From: Spongilla lacustris
Lineage: Eukaryota; Porifera; Demospongiae; Spongillida; Spongillidae
Length of the DNA: 64,000 bases
Assembly: GCA_949361645.1 (NCBI GenBank)
Contig: OX442416.1
Span: 18,408,323-18,472,322, forward strand
Reading direction: 5' to 3'
Shown here: positions 1 to 10,000 of the stretch, in pieces
Position numbering within the stretch: the first letter of the stretch is position 1
Layout: each line of letters starts with the position of its first letter
The notes under the pieces: generated by a model
The model's database searches: none
What the model saw: only the letters and a program-made list of their open reading frames with translations
Told to the model about the DNA's origin: nothing
Position numbers and translations under genes: made by a program

Positions 1-147
1 TAAAATAAATCCATGGCTTCCTTTCCCCAAGCACCATAGGACTCTGTGACCAGAGGTATACAACACCAGCCCAAGGCATTGCAAGCGCTCTTCACCTATA
101 ATTATGATATTATTTTCTTTAATAAATACGATAAGGTTCACATAAGG

Positions 148-287
148 TTAGGAGGCCACAGAAGTGCTGATCTTCAAGGACACCTCAGGTGGCCTAGGGG
201 CCTCCATACCTGTATCCTTGAGCCACTTCTCGTACCCAAACACGGCCTTTCTCATCATCTCCAGGAACTGAGGGACTCCTGTCTGTA

Positions 288-338
<51 letters not shown>

Positions 339-1000
339 TACATGTGTGTGTAAAGGAATCATGTATACCCCTAGCTCCCTTCCTTCTACCCATACCCTTC
401 ACTGTTCCTCCCCTTACCCATGCCCCTCCCATTGCCCCTCCCCTCACCTGTGCCCCCCAGTTGATCAGCCATGTTGGTATCATTCCTTTTGGGTTGTCGT
501 AATACAGCATGAAAGCTGAATGACAGGGATGAGGGGGCGAGACATGAGGAGGGAGGTGGAGAGGGAGTGAGGGGTGGAGATGGAGGGGAGATGGTGTCAA
601 AACAGAACCCTTGTCAAACGCACCCACAACACTTCTTTCCTCTGGAACCTGTCTTGCTGTCGCTCTGAAGTATGCAGGCTTGTTGGAAGTCATCCACCCT
701 GATGATGCCATCCTTCTCTGGCTCGTTGGGGAACACAGCAATCCTGGCCACACACACACAGGTGGGGACACCATCAATGTCCACCATCCTCATGTCCCTA
801 ATAAAGGTGTACTGGGGACTGGTAGTCAAATGGTTAAGGTTCAGATTATGTGAGTGGAGATGGCTTGTGTGCATGTGTGCATGTGTGTATGTGTGTATGT
901 GTGTGCATGTATTGATCTCTGTCTGACATTGGCCAGGGGCAGTCCACAGCCCAGTACAGCCCTTCTGTCTGTTCATGCCTTATGGGGTGGAGGTCTGGTG
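148..1000 (-). pseudogene. START-domain lipid-transfer gene, copy 1 (C-terminal half)
   Basis: The product resembles phosphatidylcholine transfer protein (STARD2/PCTP), a cytosolic lipid carrier. Four minus-strand exons can be read: about 917-1000 (GLYWAVDCPWPMSDRD), 649-811 (YTFIRDMRMVDIDGVPT), 448-515 (FMLYYDNPKGMIPTWLINW) and 148-282 (GVPQFLEMMRKAVFGYEKW, then a tail to a stop at 148). The last three have AG acceptors and GT donors in matching phases (163 nt, 68 nt, then terminal), so they join in frame across the second half of the START fold. The first exon ends at 915 in CA where copy 2 has the GT donor, so that splice looks lost. No exon for the N-terminal half of the domain was found upstream, where an ankyrin exon lies instead. 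It may be a dying duplicate or the tail of an ankyrin-START fusion. Family assignment is confident; functional status is not. Confidence 0.72.
289..335. repeat. (TG)n microsatellite in START intron
   Basis: A run of about 23 TG units lies just upstream (minus sense) of the last START exon. The same intron position carries TG-rich tracts in copies 2 and 3. Cys-Val ORFs over it are artefacts. Confidence 0.95.
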
Positions 1001-1039
1001 GAGATGGGCAAATTGTCAGGGATCCTCCATTACAGGTAG

Positions 1040-1415
1040 CTACCCATTAGGTAAGCACAACCCCCATCCCACGCACACACTCTTCCTGCTAAAGGCCCCT
1101 ACTCTTCCTCCTCCCCCCTCCAATCCTTCAGAAGCTCACTACTGTGCAATCTCTTTATCACCATGACTACAATGGCAGTCATGGGGTAACAGACCAGAGT
1201 ACTGCAACACCACCATGTCCCCGCCCCCTCTAACACCTGCCACACCCCCTCTAAACCTGCCCCACCCCCTCTAACACCTGCCCCACCCCATAAGGTTTGG
1301 AAAGATGTGTGCTTAAAGTGGATATGAATTTACATTTAGTGATATCAAATGTAATCAAATTGATCACTGCAAAAATGGGAACAATAAAAATTAATAATAC
1401 TGGTACTGGCAGTAA
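1040..1415. other. Spacer between START and ankyrin exons
   Basis: No coding exon is recognised here. The stretch contains a short C-rich tandem repeat (about 1200-1290, CCACCCCCTCTAACACCTGC type) and is closely repeated at about 10060-10424. It therefore belongs to the duplicated unit. Confidence 0.6.
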
Positions 1416-4400
1416 TTACAATGTCTGAAATGCAGTATCCACATCAATACCAGGAGTGGAAAGGAGATGTTCCACACAAGTAGTATGACCTTCCCTTGCA
1501 GCAAGGACTAATGGAGTATCACCATACTGGAGTGGGTACAATAGTTCAGTCAACATGGTGGGTACAATGTAGTTGGGCGTGGCCCGCCCTTCGCGTATTG
1601 GCGGCCCTTCGCGTATTGGCTTCCGCCAATACGCGAAGGGCGGGCCACGCCCAACTAGGTACAATGTACACAAGTCCATGTAGTACACAGTCATCAACAT
1701 GGCTAATATAAAGCAGACATATAAGTATAAATAAAGGGGAGGAGGAAGAGTGAGCTTGGTCCTGTGTGGTGAAGTGTGCTGGCTTAATAGTTCAAATTGC
1801 ATTTAGTTATTACTCCACACAGTTTAGTATCCACCATTAGATAATCATTGAACAATATGTGTACCAAGGTGCAGAAGCTGCAATAGTGCTGCATGTTTAT
1901 CACATGAACCAAAAAGTGTAGTGGCTTGCAATGTCAGCTACAGTTCCTATAACAGTGCATATCTTATTCAGTGGACCAACTCACCAAATCTTTAATGTTC
2001 ATATCAATACCAGGAGTGGAAAGGAGATGTTCGACATAAGTAGTATGACCTCCCATGGCAGCAAGGTGTAATGGAGTACACCATAACTGGAGTGGGTACA
2101 ATAGTTCAGTCAACATAGTGGGTACAATGTACACATGTACATGTAGTATATTAGTCATCAACATGGTCTTTTGTACATGACATCACGATATTTACATGCA
2201 TGATACAAACATTGCTGATGTGGTTGAAGGGGAGGAGATACCAAGGGACACACTGGTCTTTGTGTGTAGGCTTAGAAGCAGCTGCTCTATGGTCTTGTTT
2301 TTTTTTACATCACCATCCATATACAGGATAGTGTTCAGCACCATACATATTTAAACAAGTAAATCAAAAACTTCTCTATCGTGAAAGTGATTGGTGGGAT
2401 GTAGGATTGGTGGTGCAAAAAGCAAGGAAACAAGGTACAGTGTGTTAAAGTGAGGTTTGGTAGGATCCTACAACTTACAGTCCTGAATTTGCAAATGAAG
2501 AAGCCTATTTGCAAATGTAGGACTGTTAAAGTTGTAGGATCCTACCAAACCTCACTTTAACACACTGTACCTTGTTTCCTTGCTTTTTGCACCACCAATC
2601 CTACATCCCACCAATCACTTTCTCGATAGAGAAGTTTTTGATTTACTTGTTCCCCTAATTTTTTTTCTCTGCCAGGAGTGATCATGGCTAAGGCAAGGCT
2701 TTTTAATTTTATGCAATTAACGGAGCGCGCGCGTACGTTGCTTGGTTTCAAATTACTAATGGCAGCTGCTGCGTATCAGTGAACAATACATGCACACGTA
2801 GCTGTAGATAAGCGTGTGGAAAATAGCAATCTTTATATGGACTAGTTCAGTTTTAGGTGTTGTTTAAAGGAACAACTATTGCTTCTATTGTTGTTTGGCA
2901 GCGTATCACCACCGCGATTTGTCGGAATCGAGTGACATGTGCAGCTGTCGAGGTGGCCGTATAGGACCTTAAGGTAAACATATATAGGCTTTGCCGGAGG
3001 GTATTGCAAAGGGTTTCTGGGTATTGTATTAGTCCAATCCACTCACTGAACTGCGTAGAATCCGTTTTGGGGTTGGGGTTGGAAGGAATAACTACTTGAA
3101 GCATACTGGCAAATTAGAACCGGGCCCAAAGTACCGGGTCCAATGTATCAGGCTTCTATCTTAACCGCGTTAGTCGATTCACTAAACCCCAATTGGTATA
3201 TCGTAGATAGTTGTAGCTTTAATTTGAACCAAAAGATACAGGTAGAGGGGCACTTATGCAGTCCCCCCCCCCCCCCCCAATTTGCGTTTACGTAATTATT
3301 TATTGCTTGTGGGGACTTAATTTGACTCTTTATGTAAGAGGGAGGGGTCCCTCACCCTCCTCACTTTCTTTTTTTACTAAATAACGGATGTAACCAACAC
3401 TCCATGAAATGGAATAAAAAGGGGAGGGTAAGGGAGGGGAAACCCCTCCCTCCTTAAAGAACACTGTTACATGGTGGTAAGGTTGATGAAAGTTGCATTG
3501 TATGTATGGTTAACGGTAAGATGTTGTTGATAGGCCTACCTATATAGTTCTCCTTGCTAACCGAAACGAGCCGTTTTCTTTGGCTTGGTCCTTTGCTGAA
3601 TTATTAGAACGCAGCTGTGTACGTTAATTGTGGTAGCCTGGCAACAGTAAATTAAGACGCTTATGTGACGTCATATTGCATACTGCTAGGCAACCCCGAT
3701 AATGAATTGCACCTGCTCGTGTCATTTCACGGCATTTCATCACCAGCTTACAACTGTAGGTCTTATTTGTATGAAAGGGCCCGTTTGGAAATCAAATGCT
3801 ACTTTTTTAAGCTAATCTCGTCTTCTTACGACGTTCCTGTCGCGAGTTATACATGATGAACGGAAGACGACGGAGGAGGAGGAGGAGATGAACAAAAATT
3901 AAATGGCGGAATTTTGGTACCGACTTGTCACTCCACGTAAACGGCACTGTTTAGCGAAGCTCACGTTATATGTGCATATCTGTCATGTTTGTGATGGATT
4001 ATATGCGAGCTGGCGAGTAAAGGCAACGCTTCGTTACCGTTTTAAACCGCTCGATCGAAAACCACGCCCACGAAGCCGACCCACTACCGTGGGTCCTGAT
4101 TTTATTAATAGATCATTAAATAGACCAGCTCACCTTATCCTTAATGTTCACATCAATACCAGGAGTGGAAAGGAGACGTTCCATATAAGTAGTATGACCT
4201 CCCTCTGCAGCAAGGTGTAATGGAGTAGTATCACCAATCTGGAGTAGGTACAATAGTTCACTCAACATGGTGGGTACAATGTACACATGCACATGTAGTA
4301 CACGGTCTGCTACAGTTCCTATAACAGTGCGTATCATATTTTAATATTCATTGGACCAACTCACCTTATCCTTAATGTTCACATCAATACCAGGAGTGGA

Positions 4401-5817
4401 AACGATGCGTTCCGCACAAGTAATATGACCTCCCTCTGTAGCAAGGTGCAATGGAGTATTACCATCCTGAAGTGGGTACAATAGTTTAGTCAACATGGTG
4501 GGTATGTACACGTACATGTAGTACATGGTCTGCTACAGTCCCTATAACAGTGCATATCTTATTTTAATATTCAGTGGAGCAACTCACCCTATCCTCAGTG
4601 TTCACATCAATACCAGGAGTGGAAAGGAGACGTTCCACACAAGTAGTATGACCTCCCTCTGCAGCATAGTGTAATGGAGTAGTATCACCAATCTGGAGTA
4701 GGTACAATAGTTCAGTCAACATGGTGGGTATGTACATGTACATGTAGTACATGGTCTGCTACAGTCCCTATAACAGTGCATCTCTTATTTTAATATTCAC
4801 TGGACCAACTCACGTTATTCTTAATATTCACATCAATACCAGGAGTGGAAAGGAGACGTTCCACACAAGTAATATGGCCTCCCTTTGCAGCATAGTGTAA
4901 TGGAGTATTACCAACCTGGAGTGGGTACAATATATTGGTAAGTGCACGTACATGTCATGCCACTACTTTTTTTTACATATGTATGTGTATGCAAATCAAT
5001 CAAATCAATCAAATCAATCAAATCTACCAAATCAATCAAATCAATCATTCAGTCAACATGATGGGTACAATGTACACATGTACTTGTAGTACATGGTCAT
5101 CAACATGGCCTTTTATATACGACATCACGCTCGAGGGTATATGATACAAACATTGCTGATGGGGAGGAGATACCAAGGGACACACTGGTCTTTGTGTGTA
5201 GGCTTAGAAGCAGCTGCTCTATGGTCTTGTTTTTTACATCACCATCCATATACAGGATAGTGTTCAGCACCATACATATCATTATTACTTGATCATTAAA
5301 TACAACAGCTCACCTCATCCTCAATGTTCACATCAATACCAAGATTTGAAAGGAGACGTTCAACACAAGCAGTATGACCACTCATGGCTGCAAGGTGTAA
5401 TGGAGTATTACCATTCTGAAGTGGGTACAATAGTTCAGTCAACATGGTGGGTACAATGTACACATGTACACGTAGTACATGGTCATCAACATGGCCTATT
5501 ATATAGACATCACAAGGGTGTACACATTTACATGCATGATACAAACATTGCTGATGGGGTTGAAGGGGAGGAGATACCAAGGGACACACTGGTCTTTGTG
5601 TGTATATAGGCTTAGAAGCAGCTGCTCTATGGTCTTGTTTTTTACATCACCATCCATATACAGGATAGTGTTCAGCACCATACATATTTAAATACATATC
5701 ATTACTTGTACATTAAATCACTGCTTACCCCGCGATTTAATACTCCACTTTCGATCAACCTCACCACCTCGCCAATATCACCTCTCTCTGCCGCATCTCG
5801 AAGCTTCTGTTCTCCAT
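1416..5817 (-). CDS. Ankyrin-repeat gene, unit 1 (one repeat per exon)
   Basis: Ankyrin repeats are protein-binding helix-loop-helix modules; the partner is unknown. Minus-strand exons, 5' to 3': 5817-5729 (DGEQKLRDAAERGDIGEVVR, an N-terminal capping-type repeat, GTAAGC donor), 5415-5314, 4915-4814, 4692-4588, 4466-4365, 4238-4134, 2086-1985 and 1526-1416. Each internal exon is 102 or 105 nt, preceded by a conserved CTCCAG- or CTTCAG-type acceptor and followed by a GTGAG donor. Each encodes one repeat of the form TPLHLAAEGGHTT..ERLLSTPGIDVNIKD. The last exon lacks the GTGAG donor and runs into a stop at 1416. The first exon is shorter than its paralogue at 38084 and has lost about five residues before the donor. 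Exon phases match, so the array could be functional, but no start codon or 5' exon was identified. Confidence 0.7.
1570..1657. mobile_element. 88-bp hairpin MITE with 9-bp target duplication
   Basis: The element begins TAGTTGGGCGTGG and ends with the reverse complement CCACGCCCAACTA, and it folds almost end to end. The 9-bp direct repeat GGTACAATG flanks it at 1561-1569 and 1658-1666. Paralogous introns (for example 10590 and 5450) have a single uninterrupted copy of this site. A 9-bp duplication is typical of Mutator-like (MULE) transposition; that class assignment is inference. Confidence 0.8.
2355..2650. mobile_element. Fold-back (hairpin) element of about 296 bp
   Basis: Two arms of about 125 bp (2355-2480 and 2521-2650) are near-perfect inverted copies around a loop of about 40 bp. 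Outer ends are ACAAGTAAATC / GATTTACTTGT. It contains no coding potential. A diverged relative of one arm occurs near 39380-39440 (TTTTGCACCAC...ACCACCAACTTTCTC). Confidence 0.82.
2660..4090. other. Intergenic or long intron, no gene recognised
   Basis: This lies between the second-last and preceding ankyrin exons of unit 1. It contains a poly-C run at about 3264-3280 and a G-rich/C-rich hairpin-like stretch at about 3340-3460. A CpG-containing segment with an ATGGCGGAA context at 3903 has an open frame that collides with an ankyrin exon. I see no supported gene. Confidence 0.5.
4105..4940 (-). repeat. Tandem exon duplications (about 228-bp unit, four copies)
   Basis: Four successive blocks of about 225-230 bp each contain one ankyrin exon plus the flanking intron, including TGGACCAACTCACC (the donor side), a GGTGGGTA..ATGTAC stretch and a CAGTGCATATCTTATTTTAATATTCA joint. 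The last block is truncated at about 4940. This shows the array grew by unequal exchange of exon-plus-intron units. Confidence 0.85.
4990..5050. repeat. (AATCA)n-like simple repeat in ankyrin intron
   Basis: AATCAATCAAATCAATCA repeats. A related stretch lies at 37470-37497 at the equivalent place in unit 2. Confidence 0.85.
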
Positions 5818-6430
5818 CTGAAGTTTTGAAACCATACTAGGGATCATATTCACTTTACGTACGAGTCAGTAACGAGTATATAGGTGCAAGGTGGGGTGGG
5901 GGAAGGAAGGCATATCCTGCGTACAACTCCAAGTTCAATACCCCACACGATGATACATCAAAATAGGCCTACGTACATCATACGCGCACGTCAAATACAA
6001 ATATCGTACCTATTCCTCTTTCCATAGGGCGTGCCAATAATAGATATAGTGAAGGAATTTAATCACGTTAATTAACGTCACGGTAGACCACACCTACTGG
6101 TGGGAAAGATTCAACTTCTCTAAACTGTCTATGATTCAACGGTGGGCATCGGGAAAAACCATAGATAGTGTAGACTATCTATGGAAAAACTAGTGAAATG
6201 GATTACTCTCTCCATTTGACTGAGTACGGTTGTTGCGTTACTGGTTGCAACTTGCAAGAAGTGAAGCCCGATCGATGCGTCATTCTATACCTTTGAAAAG
6301 TCGGTTTAGAAGAAGAAGAACCGACTTTTCAATGGTACAGAATGACGCATCGATCGGTTCCCTGACGACTGCGAACTGAGAGTCAAGTTATCGCTGCGTT
6401 ATAGCCGTGTGCTGGTCACTGCTGGTGGGC
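5818..6430 (-). promoter_or_regulatory. Duplicated upstream region of the ankyrin gene
   Basis: This region is paralogous, in blocks, to about 38182-38930. It lies immediately 5' of the first recognised ankyrin exon in both units, so it should hold the 5' exon, promoter, or both. No TATA box or initiation site could be fixed. The conserved blocks include CCTCTTTCCATAGGGCGTGCCAATA and GATGCGTCATTCT. Confidence 0.4.
6272..6356. repeat. Inverted duplication (hairpin) in upstream region
   Basis: CGATCGATGCGTCATTCT at about 6271 and its complement AGAATGACGCATCGATCG near 6337-6354 flank a 15-bp stem (TTTGAAAAGTCGGTT) and a GAAGAAG loop. The paralogue near 38850-38890 carries only one arm, so the inversion arose after the unit duplicated. 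Confidence 0.75.
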
Positions 6431-6482
6431 CTAATAAACTCTATTCGGATGGATTACATCACCGCTCAGACGTGATATAAAG

Positions 6483-6850
6483 ATAGACAAGCCTGACAGA
6501 TCAAAAGCCGATAAAATAGAAAAATCAGGCAAAAAAGAAAAACCTTATGAATCCTGACAATGGAGACAAGCACCAGGAGTCTAGCAAATCTGATACATGA
6601 CTGTATGTCAGAAAAACCAGATAAGGTTGAAAAGTCAGAAAACCCTGATAAAGCTGACCTACTTACAAATGGGACTACTCAACTTACAAATGGAGTTGCC
6701 CCTCCCTCTAAGGTAGCAGAGAATGGAGATGGCCACGCCCACACCAATGGTGACAGGAATACAGGTGAAGACCCAAAGGTGCCACATAAGGACCTATCGG
6801 GGGGAGCAAGAACAAGACCTAAGGAACCAGGGAACAAGGTATTGAAGTTT
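6483..6850 (+). pseudogene. Charged, coding-like remnant (DKPD/EKSENPDK-rich)
   Basis: No family is recognised. A 98-residue ORF at 6560-6856 reads EKPDKVEKSENPDKADLL, TNGTTQLTNG and then KEPGNK directly before GTATTG, which could be a splice donor. The preceding DNA (6483-6556) encodes similar Lys/Asp/Pro-rich sequence in another frame (DKPDRSKADKIEKSGKK) that ends in a stop, which suggests a frameshifted remnant. A related stretch occurs in unit 3 at about 40100-40300 (GACAAACCTGAC). It lies upstream of, and divergent from, the ankyrin gene. It may be a degraded exon or chance low-complexity sequence. Confidence 0.3.
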
Positions 6851-6859
6851 ACATAATAC

Positions 6860-7740
6860 ATAATAGTAAACACAAAGAGACCTAGACGATTAAAATAAAA
6901 TAAAACATACAGTGTACTACAAAAGAAACACAAGAAGCTGTGCTGAAACTCATTCTGGCAGGTATCTATTATTGTTTTCATATTCGTCACTACATTCTCA
7001 TCCCTCCCTCCCTTTTGAGTCTATCCTTATCGCAAGTAAAAAAATATATCACCTCCACCATGGATGGAACCCAGTGACTCCTGCTCTGCAACCACACCGC
7101 CTTACTAGCTACACCAATCTGACCGCACCGCCTTACCAGCTACACCAATCTGACCTCCCCTCCCCCTTACCCCAGGGGTAAAAGGGTCATGCCTGATATT
7201 GTCATTTTATATTATGTGTAATTTTAATTATTTACCATCCTTGAATTTGCAGGCTTGCACATTGTAGCCAAGCGGGATCTAGATCGATCTAACTATAAAT
7301 CCTCCTATTAACAAAATTTAATTTTTCATGTGTGGTTATTTAGTATTTAATCGCGCGATCGATCGAATGGTGCATGCGAGCAGGAATTGAGGTAAGCGAT
7401 CAAAAGACGTGAATGGGATGGATCTCAGATTCTTTTCCTCAGAAAACGGGTTATTACCTTAGCTATAGAGCTAAACAAACTAAAAGCAATAATACTACAG
7501 TAAAACATACGTGAGTCGTTTATAGACCGACATCATGCAGTCATGTAGCTGGTGCATGCATGGCCACGTGCACGCTTCGGTGGCAAATTCACAAAAGCTT
7601 TGCGTCACGAAGTAGCAGTAGGAACCATAGCATTGTGAAAATGAAGAGTTTTCTCGTCGCTATCCATGCAAGCGCAGGCTCTAGTAATCCGGTATCGCGT
7701 GATGTTTGTATTAATTGGATATCACTGTGAATTTCATGCT
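6860..7740. other. No gene recognised
   Basis: Mostly AT-rich. At 7015-7095 there is a degraded copy of the pol III-type B-box repeat that is clearer at 40340-40570. A short tandem repeat lies at about 7095-7160 (CACCGCCTTACCAGCTACACCAATCTGAC, twice). Nothing else is supported. Confidence 0.5.
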
Positions 7741-7749
7741 AAATAAACG

Positions 7750-7932
7750 CAAACGCAAAAAGCGGCTGGGGCTTCGCCCCAGACCCCACTGGGGGAGCTA
7801 TCGGCGCTCCCCCAGACCCCCTTGCTGTCACGAGATGGGGCACGCCCCCTCCCGTACCCTCCCCCAGTTGTGAATATATTTATCGGACCCCCCCCCCCCC
7901 CCCCCTTTCCCAAAACCCTGGATCCGCCCCTG
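7750..7932. mobile_element. Poly-C MITE, right-end fragment
   Basis: It ends ...CCCTGGATCCGCCCCTG at 7932. It contains a C-run (about 7888-7904) after TCGGACC, and a GC-rich CCCCCTCCCGTACCCTCCCCC segment that matches 61365-61400 in the intact 661-bp element. The left end was not identified. Confidence 0.65.
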
Positions 7933-7976
7933 GAGGGGAATAGGTACTACAGGGTTACTTGGATGTGGTCATGTAG

Positions 7977-8291
7977 CAGGGGCAGATACAGGGGGGGGGG
8001 GGGGGGGGTTTGGGGGTTGCAACCCCCCCTTTTGTCCAAATTCTTTTTCTTTTGCACGCAGTTTTAGGGGGTTTTGGGGTTTACAACCCCCTCTTTTGTC
8101 CAAAAACCTTGTTTTTTGCACGCACGCGGACAGCACCCCTCCCCCCCCCCGCTCGGTGAATCGGCCGAAAGCGGACAGCACCACCCCCCTCCCCCCCGCT
8201 CGTGGAATTGGCCGTAAACGGACAGCACTCCCCCCCCCCCCCCGCTCGTCTTATTATTCATCCCTTGTCTGAAATCCTGTATCCGCCCCTG
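7977..8291. mobile_element. 315-bp poly-G/poly-C MITE with 5-bp target duplication
   Basis: Terminal inverted repeats are CAGGGGCAGATACAGG and CCTGTATCCGCCCCTG. The direct repeat TGTAG flanks the element at 7972-7976 and 8292-8296. A G-run of about 18 follows the left end, and three C-runs follow, each next to a similar AAGCGGACAGCAC / GCTCGTGGAATTGGCCG sequence, so the interior is itself repeated. Frames across it are low-complexity artefacts. It shares ends and duplication length with the element at 60790-61450. Confidence 0.83.
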
Positions 8292-8389
8292 TGTAGGTAT
8301 GTGTGGCATCAAGTCCACCACCTGTGTGTCAATTATATTAATAGCATCCTCTCCTGATGTTTTGTCCCTGACTATTAGCTTTAATATAG

Positions 8390-9126
8390 ACTACTAGCGG
8401 CCGAGGCACCTCCCTCTCATGATCACCAGCAATGTGGTGTGGGGGAGCGCTGTAAGCTCCCCAATCGGGGTCTGGGTCGGAGCCCCAGAAGCTTTCACAC
8501 TTTACCCTTCAAATCTCGCTAAAAATTAGTCGGCTGCCGTGCGAATACATAAAAAATTAAAAATTGCCCGTGTTTATATATTTTAACGAGCATATCTTCT
8601 TCGTACTCGTTAACGCTTCAATGTACCTGTTTAAACATTTCAGGAAAGAACTGGTACTCCAACAGGATTTTTTAGAGGTCAGTAGCACGCAGGTGAATTC
8701 ACTATTACGTCGATACGCTCGCTAAAACATGGGCCATTTTTTTCGGTGGGGGCCCGGCGGAGGGGAATAAATTTTTCACGCATGTATTTTAAAAAGAATA
8801 CGCGCAAGCAATAGCGCCATACAAAAGTTCATTGCGACAACGAAGCCCGATGTAGCGAAGCGGTCTCTGACCGGTTTACGGTTTATGCTATATTGAAGCG
8901 CTTGCGTTACTTATAACGCACGCGCATCTACATACCATTAATTAAAATATAACTCCCGGAAGTCATGCATGCTCACAGAATTTAATGCAATAAAATAGCT
9001 GTACTACCTAAAAATCAGAGGAGGCTGAATGATACTTCCGCCCCCCCCCCCCCCCCCCCCATGGCAAAAGTGGGGGGGCAAAAGCCCCCTAGCCCCCCCC
9101 CCCCCCCCCCCCCCCGTCTCCGCCAC
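8390..9126. other. MITE-derived and G/C-run-rich spacer
   Basis: 8400-8500 resembles the interior of the poly-G MITE family (GGGGGAGCGCTGTAAGCTCCCC hairpin). C-runs lie at about 9040-9060 and 9094-9114. The second run is followed at about 9118 by the START copy 2 sequence, so the start of unit 2 abuts MITE debris. No gene was seen. Confidence 0.5.
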
Positions 9127-9218
9127 CTATGTACCTGTATCCTTGAGCCACTTCTCGTACCCAAACACGGCCTTCCTCATCATGTCCAGGAAATGAGGGA
9201 CTCCTGTCTGTAGTGTGT

Positions 9219-9261
<43 letters not shown>

Positions 9262-10000
9262 GGAATCATGTATACCCTACATCCTTTCCTCCTCCCATAT
9301 CCTCCACTGCTCCTCCCCTCACCTGTGCCCCTCCCACTGCCCCTCACCCTCACATGTGCCCCCCAGTTGATCAGCCATCTTGGTATCATTCCTTTTGGGT
9401 TGTCGTAATACAGTATGAAAGCTGAACGACAGGGATGAGGGGGCGAGACATGAGGAGGGAGATGAAGAGATGAGGGGGAGGAAAGTGAGATGAGGAGGGG
9501 TGGAGAGGGACATGTGGTCAAAACAGAACCTCACCCACAACACCTCTCACCTCTGGAACCTGTCTTGCTGTCGCTCTGAAGTATGCAGGCTTGTTGGAAG
9601 TCATCCACCCTGATGATGCCATCCTTCTCTGGCTCATTGGGGAACACAGCACTCCTGGCCACACACACACAGGTGGGGACACCATCAATCTCCACCATCC
9701 TCATGTCCCTATGACTATGTGAGTGGAATATGCATGTGTGCTGTGCATACATGTATATGTATTCCGTGTGTGCTACGGTGTACTGTGTGTGCATGTGTGC
9801 TGTGCATATGTGAATACATGTATGTGTGCATGTGTGCTGTGTGTGCTGTGCCTGTGTGCATGTGTGCATATGTGTACATGTGCCTGTGTGCATGTGTGCT
9901 AGTGTATCATATCTCACTGGAGGATACATCTCTGTCTGACATTGGCCAGGGGTATCTACAGCCCAGTATAGCCCTTCTGTCTGTTCATGCCTTATGGGGT
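9127..10000 (-). pseudogene. START-domain lipid-transfer gene, copy 2 (C-terminal half)
   Basis: The family is the same as copy 1 (PCTP/STARD2-like). Last exon 9127-9207 (FLDMMRKAVFGYEKWLKDTG, stop at 9127). Middle exon 9354-9421 (68 nt, donor GTGAGG after CAT). Exon 9560 to about 9711 (RDMRMVEIDGVPTCVCVAR). First exon about 9928-10000, which keeps its GT donor at 9926-9927. Two defects are visible. The first exon has lost one base relative to copy 1, shifting VDCPWP to VDTPGQ. The exon at 9711 has lost the YTFI codons and the phase-matched acceptor. Copies 1 and 2 therefore fail at different places. It is probably a pseudogene. Confidence 0.72.
9213..9258. repeat. (TG)n microsatellite in START intron, copy 2
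   Basis: A TG tract in the same intron position as in copy 1. A separate, looser TGTGTGCATG-type repeat covers about 9720-9905 in the next intron. Confidence 0.93.

Noticed and set aside
3903..4220. 105-codon plus ORF starting MAEFWYRL
   Set aside because: Its 3' part runs antisense through a good ankyrin exon, and no domain or splice context supports it.
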